From Spirochaetae bacterium HGW-Spirochaetae-7 (GTDB lineage Bacteria > Spirochaetota > Spirochaetia > Treponematales > UBA12059): DNA of 17,457 nucleotides. The notes beneath the pieces are model-generated. The model saw only the letters and a list, made by a program, of their open reading frames with translations. It had not been told where the DNA came from and did no database searches. Where the stretch lies: positions 1-17,457 of the forward strand of contig PGXR01000028.1 in assembly GCA_002839245.1 (NCBI GenBank). Direction: 5' to 3'. How positions within the stretch are numbered: the first letter of the stretch is position 1; every line of letters starts with the position of its first letter. The translations under genes were made by a program, and so were the position numbers. Below, piece by piece: positions 8,638-17,000 of this stretch.

Positions 8638-9636
8638 ATGACCAGCTACAAGGAACTAGGACTTTGCAATACAGTCGACCTTTTCAAGAAGGCCGTGGCG
8701 GGAGGCTATGCCATTCCCGCGTACAACTTCAACAACATGGAGCAGATGCAGGCGATCATACAGGCTTGCGTCGAGACGAAGAGTCCGGTGATAATGCAGG
8801 TGAGTTCCGGAGCGCGCAAGTATGCGAACTCCAACCTGCTGCGCAACATGGCCCGCGGGGCCGTTGAGTACGCCGCGGAACTCGGCTTCAAGATCCCCAT
8901 CGTCCTTCACCTTGACCATGGCGATACCTACGAGCTGTGCGTCGACTGCATCGAGAACGGCTTTTCCAGCGTCATGATAGATGGTTCGCACCTCCCGTAC
9001 GACGAGAACGTGGCGCTGACCAGGAAGGTCTGCGAATACGCCCACTCCCGCAAGGACTACGTCTCCGTCGAGGGAGAGCTGGGCGTGCTCGCCGGCGTAG
9101 AGGATGACGTATCGGCGGAGCATTCGAACTACACCCAGCCGGACGAAGTCGAGGATTTCGTCAAAAAGACCGGCGTCGACTCGCTGGCCATATCCATCGG
9201 CACAAGCCATGGCCGTACCAAATTCAAGCCGGAGCAGTGCACCCGCGACAAGAACGGCATCCTCCTGCCGCCCCCGCTCCGCTTCGACATACTCAAGGAG
9301 ATCGAGCGCAGAATTCCCGGATTTCCCATCGTCCTTCACGGCTCGTCGAGCGTACCGCCCGAATATATCGCCATGGTCGAGAAGTTCGGAGGCAAGCTCA
9401 AGGACTCGGTAGGCATACCCGAGGAGCAGCTTCGCACCGCCTCCAAGAGCGCCGTCTGCAAGATCAACATCGATTCAGACGGGCGCCTCGCGATGACGGC
9501 CGTCATCCGGAAGGTGTTTGCCGAAAAGCCCGAAGAGTTCGACCCGCGCAAGTACCTCGGTCCGGCCCGAGACGAACTGAAGAAGCTCTACATGCACAAG
9601 AACAAGGAAGTACTTGGTTCGGCCGGGCAGGCCTGA
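8638..9636 (+). CDS. fba: Fructose-bisphosphate aldolase, class II
   Basis: Zinc-dependent aldolase of 332 residues that interconverts fructose 1,6-bisphosphate with dihydroxyacetone phosphate and glyceraldehyde 3-phosphate in the cytosol. Visible marks: PAYNFNN (28-33), HLDHGD (91-96) with catalytic D93 and zinc ligand H94, the SVEGELG segment (143-149), H191 in GTSHG and H234 in VLHGSSSVP as zinc ligands, and the phosphate-binding NIDSDGR (277-283). The frame opens at 8578, but ATG 8638 has AAGGAG eight bases upstream and matches the family N-terminus. It has its own promoter and is followed after 18 bases by an outer-membrane-type protein, probably on the same transcript. Its place next to flaA resembles treponemes. 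Confidence 0.96.
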   Translation: MTSYKELGLCNTVDLFKKAVAGGYAIPAYNFNNMEQMQAIIQACVETKSPVIMQVSSGARKYANSNLLRNMARGAVEYAAELGFKIPIVLHLDHGDTYELCVDCIENGFSSVMIDGSHLPYDENVALTRKVCEYAHSRKDYVSVEGELGVLAGVEDDVSAEHSNYTQPDEVEDFVKKTGVDSLAISIGTSHGRTKFKPEQCTRDKNGILLPPPLRFDILKEIERRIPGFPIVLHGSSSVPPEYIAMVEKFGGKLKDSVGIPEEQLRTASKSAVCKINIDSDGRLAMTAVIRKVFAEKPEEFDPRKYLGPARDELKKLYMHKNKEVLGSAGQA

Positions 9637-9654
9637 GCAGGCTGGATCGAAGCT

Positions 9655-10752
9655 ATGATATCCGCCAGAAACCTTCTGGCGGCCGTTCTGTTGGCGGCCG
9701 CCTCCATTATCCCGTCATTCGCCCAGGACGGCGAGCTCGCCTTCAAGTTCGAAGGTCCCCGGCGTTACGCCGGATTCATTCCTTCAGGGGCCGACGTTTC
9801 GCTTACGTACTCAGGCCTCTCGCTGTCGCCCGAAGGCAACACCAGGCTGTTCCTGATGGTCGGCGCCGGGTATGAAAACGGGTCGCTGCTCAGGGACCTG
9901 GTGACCGGCGATCCGTGGGCCGCGACGGACGAGGGCTATACCTACGATGCTCCCGACTTCCGGTGGGATCTTGCCTTCATCCAGGGGCTTGCCCGCCGGA
10001 ACGACGGCGACAACCTGGTGGAGGCCTTCGCCTATTATCGGGGCCGCTACGACGCCTATGCCAACGAGTTGTCATCTGCCGTGTTCCCCGACATCCATGG
10101 CATTTTCGGCACTTCGATCATGGGCGGAATGTCATACGACTCCCGCACGTTGAGCGAGCATTACTTCAAGGATGGAATGTACGCCGAGGCTAGCGCGGAA
10201 TGGGGGCCTGGCATTCTCAACGCCTCGACGGATTTCTGGCGCGTCTCGGGCCAGGTCCGGGGTTTCCTGCCGGTCTTCGATTTTCCGACCGAGGGCGGCA
10301 ACCGGTTCAACGCGTACCTGGCGGGGTTCGCCGGCGTCGATTACGCAGACGGCACGTCCGTACCAATTTACGTCAACCAGTCCTTCGGCGGAAGGAAGCT
10401 GCGCGACTCGCTCGGCGACAGCGTTCGAGGCTACGGCTGGAACAAGTTCGACTCGTCGTTCAAGTCGGTCGCCAACGCGGAGCTCCGCTTGCTCGGACCG
10501 TCCCTGGGCCTGGACGCGATCCTGCCGCTGCTGTACGGATTCATCGACACGGGCTTCTATGCGGGGTTCGCCGGATCGACTGACTATGCATCGGCATCGG
10601 GTTTCATCGCCTCTGCGGGCGTCGGCGCGGCGATTGACCTTGCCGACGTCGTCCAGCTCGGCGCGTACGCGGGCTTCAGGCTGATGGAAGACAGGCTGTA
10701 TTACCCCAGGGATGCCTTCTTCTGGGGGATAATGCTGTTCTCCCACTTCTGA
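9655..10752 (+). CDS. Exported outer-membrane beta-barrel-like protein, unrecognised
   Basis: A 365-residue protein with a clear signal peptide (residues 1-23, NLLAAVLLAAASIIPSFA-Q). The mature part is rich in alternating aromatic/glycine strands (FLMVGAGYENG, AYLAGFAGVDY, GFYAGFAGS, GAYAGFRLMEDRLYY) and ends GIMLFSHF. A terminal phenylalanine with alternating hydrophobics is typical of the beta signal recognised by BamA, so an integral outer-membrane barrel is likely. The rather regular repeats suggest about 12-16 strands, but I cannot count them reliably. I cannot name a family; a surface-antigen/Omp85-like barrel without POTRA domains is one possibility. It follows fba by 18 bases with only a weak GGATCGA ribosome site. 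It ends 15 bases from the converging rnhA. Confidence 0.8.
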   Translation: MISARNLLAAVLLAAASIIPSFAQDGELAFKFEGPRRYAGFIPSGADVSLTYSGLSLSPEGNTRLFLMVGAGYENGSLLRDLVTGDPWAATDEGYTYDAPDFRWDLAFIQGLARRNDGDNLVEAFAYYRGRYDAYANELSSAVFPDIHGIFGTSIMGGMSYDSRTLSEHYFKDGMYAEASAEWGPGILNASTDFWRVSGQVRGFLPVFDFPTEGGNRFNAYLAGFAGVDYADGTSVPIYVNQSFGGRKLRDSLGDSVRGYGWNKFDSSFKSVANAELRLLGPSLGLDAILPLLYGFIDTGFYAGFAGSTDYASASGFIASAGVGAAIDLADVVQLGAYAGFRLMEDRLYYPRDAFFWGIMLFSHF

Positions 10753-10767
10753 GACAGATGAATTGAA

Positions 10768-11235
10768 CTAGACTTGACGGTTTTCATCGACGCCGCGGCG
10801 GGCAAGCTCGTCGCAGCGTTCGTTCCAGGCTTCCCCTGAATGGCCCTCTACCCAGGTCCAGCGGGCTCCCAGGGTCGTCGAAAGCGCGTCGAGGCGCTCC
10901 CACAGGTCCTTGTTCTTGACCGGGGTCTTGCCTGCGGTGCGCCAGCCGTTCCGCTTCCACGATGCGATCCAGGTGGTAACTCCGTTCTTCACGTACTGGG
11001 AGTCGGTGCGGACCTCGACCATTCCCTGCTTGAGCTTGCCTGATTCAACCCTCGCCCGGATGGCTTCCAGGCCTTCGATGGCGGCCAGGAGCTCCATCCT
11101 GTTGTTGGTCGTGACCGGCTCCCCTCCGTAGCCTTCCCTGATTTCGCCGTCGGCCAGGGCGACCCAGGCCCATCCGCCCGGGCCCGGATTCCCCGAGCAG
11201 GCGCCGTCGCTGTATACGATGCATGTTGCATTCAT
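10768..11235 (-). CDS. rnhA: Ribonuclease HI
   Basis: Degrades the RNA strand of RNA-DNA hybrids (R-loops, primers) in the cytosol. It has 155 residues, the same as E. coli RNase HI. The catalytic carboxylates are present: D10 in VYSDGACSGNPGPGG, E48 in NNRMELLA, D78 in RTDSQYV and D142 in NERCDELA, plus the flexible-loop histidine H132 in VEGHSG. The basic handle region (SWKRNGWRTAGKTPVKNKDLW) is complete. A GTG at 11247 is possible, but ATG 11235 has GAGGAG 11 bases upstream. That site overlaps the TGA of the TRAP permease gene, so translation is likely coupled to it. Functionally unrelated to transport; the link looks like operon packing. Confidence 0.96.
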   Translation of the reverse strand: MNATCIVYSDGACSGNPGPGGWAWVALADGEIREGYGGEPVTTNNRMELLAAIEGLEAIRARVESGKLKQGMVEVRTDSQYVKNGVTTWIASWKRNGWRTAGKTPVKNKDLWERLDALSTTLGARWTWVEGHSGEAWNERCDELARRGVDENRQV

Positions 11236-11250
11236 TGGTTGGGACACTCC

Positions 11251-13149
11251 TCAACGGGAAACGAGCGCGAGAGAAAACCATGGGATCCAGGTAATCGCCA
11301 TCAGTACGACAAGCTGCACCAGGAAGAACGGCAGCACGTCCTTGTAGATCTTCATCACCGGCTTGCCGAAGGCATAGCTGGCGAGGAAGAGGTTCATACC
11401 GATGGGCGGAGTCAGGAAGCCTATTGACAGGTTCATGATGAAAATGACCCCGAGATGCACGGGATGCACCCCGTATGCGGCTCCAAGCGGTATTACGAGC
11501 GGCGAAATGACCAGGACGGCCGAGAAAATGTCCATGAAGCAGCCGACCAGGAGCAACGCGATGTTCAGGAAGAGGAGGAACATGAATTTGGACGAGACGG
11601 CATTGGTCATCCAGGCGGAGAAAATGTCGGGGAGTCCCGCTTCCATCGTGTAGAACGACAGCCCCCTCGCGGCGGCTATGATGATCAGGGCTCCGCCGGC
11701 TACCGGCAGCGCCTTGGCAATCGCGCCTCCCATGCGGGCGGCGCCCAGGTCGCGGCGTACGGGTCCCTCGACGATGATGACGTACAGGAGGATGATTGCG
11801 CCAATTTCCGTTAGACCGGCGAAGCCGGAGAGGTACATTGCCAGGATGAGGAGCGGTATGACTATCTCGGGGAGCGCCTTCCAGGAAGCGATGACAGCCG
11901 CCTTGCCCGAGAACCGCCGCCTGGTAGTCCCTGAAGCGGCTCCCTTGGACAGGCTCCTGGCCACGGCCATGGATCCCATAGCGAAGACGAGAAGCGCTCC
12001 GGGCATCAGGCCCCCCAGGAACATGTCGCCGATCGAGAACGAGGCGGCGCCCTGAACCACGAAGGTCGCGTTTACCGCGTACACTATCACGGCCATGCTC
12101 GGGGGAAAGAGGAGCCCGACCGAAGACGATGCTGTAAGGAAGCCGTGGGCGAAGCTCTCGCCATAGGAACCCGAACCGATGAGAACGGTAGCGAGGATGC
12201 CCCCGAGGGCGAGGATGGCAACGCCGTTGGCTCCGGTGAACGTGGTGAAGAAGGCGCATACCAGGACGGCGGCGAACGCTTCCCCCCCCGGCAGCCATCC
12301 GAACCATTCCCTGAAGACGGCGACCAGCCGCGCGCCTGCGCCCGACTCGGAGAGCACGAAGCCGGCTATCGTAAACAACGGGATCGCCGGCATGCTGTCG
12401 TTCATCAGCAGGTTGTACGCCTCGCTGGGCATCAGTTCGATGCTCGAACCCGCTGCCAGGTACAGGAGGGCCGCGGAGCCCGAAATGACTGCGTACAATG
12501 GCAGCCCGGTAAAGGCCAGGCCCACCAGCATGATGATCATGGGTATCTTTGCAATCGAAGCAAACGAGGTCGAGGCGTCGGCGAGCGTGGAAAGCAGTTG
12601 CGGCCACGCGCCGAAGGCAGAGCAGATGTTCAATATCGCTGCCGAGGCGAGGAAGGCGCCGACCAGCAGGCCGCCCGCCGCGGCCCACCGTCCGCCGTCC
12701 TTGGCCGAGGCGATGTCGTTCACAGTCATCAGGAGAAAGCCGATTGCCATGGGTGACGCGAAGACGGCCATCGGTATGCCGAAGGCCCTGTCCTCAGGTT
12801 CGAAGCCGATGAGGAGGAGCGACAGCGAAGCGAAAAACATCATGGCATCGACAGTGGTCGAGGCGCCGATGCGGAATCCGGAGACGACGGTCCACGGGAA
12901 GCCAGTCCTGTCGGGCACGGCTCCCAGGGACAGGTGCTTGCTCGCGGCGCCGGCGGCGGCTGCCGCCAGGAACGCCACCGCGATCAGGGCATGCTCGGTC
13001 AGGGGCCCAGCCTCGGGAAAGCCCGACCACAACAGCCTGGACATCACCAGGTCCAGGACGGGAACCAGGGCGAGCGTTGCCGCCGCGGTTGCCGCTCCCC
13101 AGAGCGCTGTCGTGTATATCGGCCCTTTGAAGGCGGTCGATGGCGCCAT
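11251..13149 (-). CDS. TRAP transporter permease, fused small (Q) and large (M) subunits
   Basis: Inner-membrane permease of a tripartite ATP-independent periplasmic transporter, driven by an ion gradient. It has 632 residues. The first 180 or so are DctQ-like with about four membrane segments (TALWGAATAAATLALVPVL, ALIAVAFLAAAAAGA, ...). The rest (about 190-632) is a complete DctM of about 430 residues with family motifs IPLFTIAGFVLSESGAGARLV, TTFTGANGVAILALGGI, GLLFPPSMAVIVYAV and IGFLTPPIGMNLFLASYAFG. Fusion of Q and M is known in some TRAP systems, including, as I recall, the treponemal TatQM. The start ATG 13149 is one base after the stop of the solute-binding-protein frame, with no strong Shine-Dalgarno, so it is coupled. 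Substrate unknown; C4-dicarboxylates, sugar acids or hydrophobic ligands are all possible. Confidence 0.93.
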   Translation of the reverse strand: MAPSTAFKGPIYTTALWGAATAAATLALVPVLDLVMSRLLWSGFPEAGPLTEHALIAVAFLAAAAAGAASKHLSLGAVPDRTGFPWTVVSGFRIGASTTVDAMMFFASLSLLLIGFEPEDRAFGIPMAVFASPMAIGFLLMTVNDIASAKDGGRWAAAGGLLVGAFLASAAILNICSAFGAWPQLLSTLADASTSFASIAKIPMIIMLVGLAFTGLPLYAVISGSAALLYLAAGSSIELMPSEAYNLLMNDSMPAIPLFTIAGFVLSESGAGARLVAVFREWFGWLPGGEAFAAVLVCAFFTTFTGANGVAILALGGILATVLIGSGSYGESFAHGFLTASSSVGLLFPPSMAVIVYAVNATFVVQGAASFSIGDMFLGGLMPGALLVFAMGSMAVARSLSKGAASGTTRRRFSGKAAVIASWKALPEIVIPLLILAMYLSGFAGLTEIGAIILLYVIIVEGPVRRDLGAARMGGAIAKALPVAGGALIIIAAARGLSFYTMEAGLPDIFSAWMTNAVSSKFMFLLFLNIALLLVGCFMDIFSAVLVISPLVIPLGAAYGVHPVHLGVIFIMNLSIGFLTPPIGMNLFLASYAFGKPVMKIYKDVLPFFLVQLVVLMAITWIPWFSLALVSR

Positions 13150-13150
13150 G

Positions 13151-13945
13151 CTATTTACCGAGTGCGGCGTAGATGGCCGCCGAGAAGGCGGGGGAGTACC
13201 AGGACGAAATCACCTCGCGCATCCTTTCGGCATAGAGAACGTCCCAGGCCTTGACGTCCGATGCGTCGTACGCCGGTACGATGAGGCCGCCGCGCTTCAT
13301 CGCCGCTATGCCTTCTTCCTCGAGCCTGACGGCCTCGTCACCGATTTCCTTAGACACCCGTTCGGCCGCCTCGCGGAGCGCGGGCTTGAGCGAGTCGGGA
13401 ATCCTGTCCCACGAGCGGCGGTTTATGACGATGGCCCCGAAGAAAGGTGCTACCCTGAAGGCGGTCATATGTGTCACCACGCGCTTGTACTGGGACCAGA
13501 GGGCCGCGACGAACAGCGGGCTCGAATACATCGCGTCAAGCGCGCCTGAACTGAACTGCAGCAGCGTGGATGCCGAGTCGGCCTTGACGGTCCTCACTCC
13601 GATAGACTGCATGAGCTTGGCGAGCGAGTCCTGGGCACCGGGAGCGGAGCGCATCGCCTGCATGTCGCCGCTGGCACGGATGCCGTCGACCCAGGCCTGC
13701 GGTCCCTTGGTTTCGGCCTTGTAGGCCTCGACCAGCTTGGCGACCTTGGCCGCTGACTCGTCGCTGAGCTTCAACTGCTTGACGAGCTGATCGGCGTCCG
13801 GCGCGGGCGCCATGAAGCCGCCACCCCTGGCAGCGCCGCCTGCCCCGCCCCCCGGACGTCCGCCACCACCCGCGCCGCCGCCCTGGGCGGCCACTGGGGC
13901 CGCGAGCAACGCAGCGGCGGCCAGCACTGCAAATCGGATCTGCAT
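13151..13945 (-). CDS. Chimeric frame: exported Gly-rich protein N-terminus joined to TRAP solute-binding protein C-terminus
   Basis: The 264-residue frame has two unlike parts. Residues 1-98 hold a signal peptide (MQIRFAVLAAAALLAAPVAA), a Gly/Arg low-complexity stretch (21-43) and a helix LVKQLKLSDESAAKVAKLVE, as in small LTXXQ/Spy-like exported proteins. Residues from about 98 on (MRSAPGAQDSLAKLMQSIGV, then SSGALDAMYSSP, AFRVAPFFGAIVINRRSWD, the amphipathic tail to AALGK) match the C-terminal half of a DctP/TatP TRAP solute-binding protein, which is normally about 330 residues. The first half of the binding protein is missing. A good AGGAG lies before ATG 13945. The C-terminal part belongs with the QM permease one base downstream. 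I read this as an artificial or recent fusion, not a functional binding protein. Confidence 0.75.
   Translation of the reverse strand: MQIRFAVLAAAALLAAPVAAQGGGAGGGGRPGGGAGGAARGGGFMAPAPDADQLVKQLKLSDESAAKVAKLVEAYKAETKGPQAWVDGIRASGDMQAMRSAPGAQDSLAKLMQSIGVRTVKADSASTLLQFSSGALDAMYSSPLFVAALWSQYKRVVTHMTAFRVAPFFGAIVINRRSWDRIPDSLKPALREAAERVSKEIGDEAVRLEEEGIAAMKRGGLIVPAYDASDVKAWDVLYAERMREVISSWYSPAFSAAIYAALGK
13600..13700. other. Putative junction between two genomes (assembly chimera or recombination point)
   Basis: The change from a Spy-like helical protein to a TRAP binding protein occurs around residues 95-100 of the frame, nucleotides about 13,663-13,646, most likely at the shared MR codons (13654-13649). 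To the left the genes are spirochaete-like; to the right they have a different style, including a kinase with almost no lysine. No repeat, integrase or transposon end is visible at the point, which favours assembly error over mobile-element insertion. Exact position is inferred. Confidence 0.6.
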
Positions 13946-13972
13946 AGTGAGAACTCCTGCCTGAATGACCGG

Positions 13973-14007
13973 CCCGAACCATCCGCCGGGAGTCGGCGTG
14001 GGTCGGG
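13973..14007 (-). other. Hairpin between kinase stop and next frame
   Basis: CCCGA (13973-13977) pairs with TCGGG (14003-14007), and CGCC (13984-13987) with GGCG (13995-13998), with two further G-C pairs between. It lies just after the stop of the kinase gene. No T run follows on either strand, so it may be a weak terminator or an mRNA stabilising element. Confidence 0.35.
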
Positions 14008-14017
14008 TTCACCAATG

Positions 14018-17000
14018 CTACGCCGGCAGGGTATCCGGGGTTGGGGCGGTCGCCGGAACGAAGGTGATGGTGAAGGTGGTTCCCTCCCCCGGTTCGCTCG
14101 CGACCGTGATCGTTCCGCCCCAACCCTCCACCAACCGACGCACGATCGCGAGTCCGAGTCCGGTGCCGCTGGTCGTGGTGGAGAAGGTCGGTTCGAAGAT
14201 CCGGCCGACCTGCTCCGCACTGATGCCGCGTCCGTCATCCCTGACCTGCAACTGGAGCGGAGCCAGCACCAGCCGCACACTCTCGGCATCGGCACTGCGG
14301 GCGTTGTCGAGCAGATTGAGGAGCACCTGGATCAGCTCTTCGCGACGCACGGCGCAGGGGGTGGCCGATTGTCCCACCAGTTCGACCCGAGGTTCGCCGG
14401 CGGCCAGAGCGTAGAGTTCCACCACCTCGCGTACCGCAGTCTCCAGGTTGACCGGTTCGAGCGGACCGTCATCACCGGTGGTCGGGCCACCGTAGCGGGC
14501 AAAGGCGCGCGCTATCCGGTCGAGACGATCGATCTCGACCAGCAGTCGGCTGGCGGTCTGATCGACCTGCTCGGCAAACTCGGGTCGACCGTCAGCACGG
14601 AGACGTTGAAGGTGCTGCAACCCCAGCCGCATCGGGGTGAGTGGATTCTTGATTTCGTGGGCGACCTGTCGTGCCATCTCTCCCCACGCGAGGATTCGCG
14701 CCGCACGCGAGGCCTCGGTGATGTCGGTGACCGCGATCACCAGACCGCCATCGCCGAGCGGAGCAACCGTCACCGCGACCCTGAGCTCACCGATTTCCAG
14801 TTCGCGACTCTCGGCATCGCGGGTGTGGGGGCCGAGCAGCCGGTGGACACCCTCCCCCACCGCCTCCCAGCCAGCAGGCAACTGCGCAATCAGCGGCTGC
14901 TCGCGCGCGACCGCTATCCCCAGCAGCGCCTCGGCGCGCGGATTGACGTGCATCACGGTACCATCAGCCGACACGCCGATGACGCCCGTCGCGACGGTGG
15001 AGAGAATCGCCTCGGTGCGCGAGCGACCCGCCTCGAGTTCCGCTTCGCTCTCGCGCAGGTCGCCCTCCATCTGGGCTATCGCGCCGAAGACCGGCTCGAA
15101 CTCGGCCGGCGGGTCGCCCAGGTCGGGCAGCGGTTCCCGATGGCCGATGGCCAGCGCGGTGCGGGCCAGCGCCTCGATCGGCTGACCGAGGGCGCGGGCC
15201 ACCAATCCGGCGACGACGACCGCGGCGATCCCCCCCCCAAGTGATGCCAGCAGCAGCAGCAGGGCGATGTCGACCTGCTCCCGCTGGAGCTGCGCTTCGG
15301 CACCCGGAAGCACGGCGGCCAGGACGGTGCCGAGCGCGGCGGTCTGCTCCACGCCGAGTCGCAGGTTCACTCCCGGGAGCCCGGCCACATTGGTCGAGGC
15401 CTCGTTCGATTCGGTGCGCGCCAGCGCGGGATCGATCACCGGGGCGAGCAAACCGAGCTCGGCGAGCAGCGGAGTGCTTGCCGCCACCAGACGGCCCCGA
15501 CGGTAGATTGCGAGGTCGGCCCCGACGCCGTCGGCCAGCAACTCGAGCGCGGCCCGATCGGGATCGGCTTGCGTGACCTGGGCGAGTTCCCCCCGTACCA
15601 CTGCGTTGCGCAACACGCGGGTCACTTCGGCACCACGTTCACGGGCCGAGTCCTGCTGCAAGCGGAGCAACGACCAGAGCGTGAACAGCACCGCCGGTAC
15701 CAGGAAGAAAGCGGCCAGGGTAGCAGCGACGGTCCGTCGGTATGAGCGGCGGAATACTCCCATGACAGCTCCGCCGCCACCACCAATCAGCCCCCGGCAA
15801 ATCAGCCAGGCGGTGAGGACGATCAACACGTCGAGCAATACCGTCACCGCCGCGCGCACCGCGAAGGGGCGATTGCGACTGATGCCGATCTCCGCTCGGG
15901 CGACCACCGGTTGCGCACCCGACTCCACCAGCCGGTCGGCCCTGATCCAACGGCCACTGCGCCGGAACTCCGGGGTGTCCGGTTCGGTGATACCCGGAAG
16001 CTCGCGCACCAGGTAGGCCGGATCGCGCGGTGATCGCCAATCGACCAGGCGACCGAAACGGGTGGGTGCGATGATGCGGGAGCGAGGCCCGATCGTCACA
16101 GTCACGATGGTATCGCCCGCGAGGGGGACCACCAGCACTTCGTGGCGGCCGCTGCCCCGCGGCAGGGAGATGCGTCGACGACTGGCGGTTGCGACCTCGA
16201 CCACTCGCTCGAGGTCGGCCCAGTTGACGGCTAGCTGGTCGAGGGCCACGTACTCTACTGGATCCCCCCGATACCAAACCGCCAACATGGTGGGCGTCTC
16301 GAGGGTGGCCACTTCGGAGCCACGCCAGGCGGAGTAGAGACGATCCAGTCGGGTCAATCGCTCAGCGCTGATGCGCTCACCCAGTGCCTCCAGCGCTAGC
16401 ACGGCTCCCTGATCGAAGCGGGCTCCGAGCCGATCGAGGTCGGCTTGCGCCAACTGCTGCCGCTGATCGAGCGAGGCACCCCATGCGGCGAGCGCTGCGA
16501 GCACTCCCGCCATGGTGGTGATCGCCACCCGGCGGGCTCCCTCCGAGGTGACCGGGAGCAGCGCGGCGACGGGAACCGCCCAGAGCGGGGCCAGCCACCA
16601 GAGCCATCCGGCGGGTGTCCAGGCAATGACGCCCGCGGCGCCGACCAAAATGGCGCACCCAGCCGCGATGATGCCCCACTTGTGTGTCGCGGTGGCATCG
16701 CGACCGGAGCGCAGCGGTGCCGCGGCGATCGCGAGGTAGGCGCTGGCTCCCAGCGCCAGCACCGCCTGCCAACCGAACCAGCCCAGCACCCCGCTGAGTT
16801 CGATCGCCGGCGCGAGCTGTCGTCCCACGGCGAACATCATGGGGGGGGCACTGGCCAGCAGCAGCACCGACGCCCCGAGGCCGATCGGGGTGCGACGGGC
16901 AGGCCGCCGCCAGAGCACCACGGCGAACATCAGTAGCGAGAGACCGGCGAGAATCCCGAACACCAGTGGTCCGCCGGTGACGGATGGTGCCGCCAGCGTG

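Noticed and set aside
11045..12688. 547-residue minus-strand frame overlapping the TRAP permease
   Set aside because: It is a shifted frame of the permease on the same strand; the permease frame has consistent membrane segments and motifs, this one does not.
13151..13945. Genuine novel fusion of a Spy-like chaperone with a TRAP binding protein
   Set aside because: Half of the binding-protein fold is missing and gene character changes at the same point, so an assembly or recombination junction explains it better.
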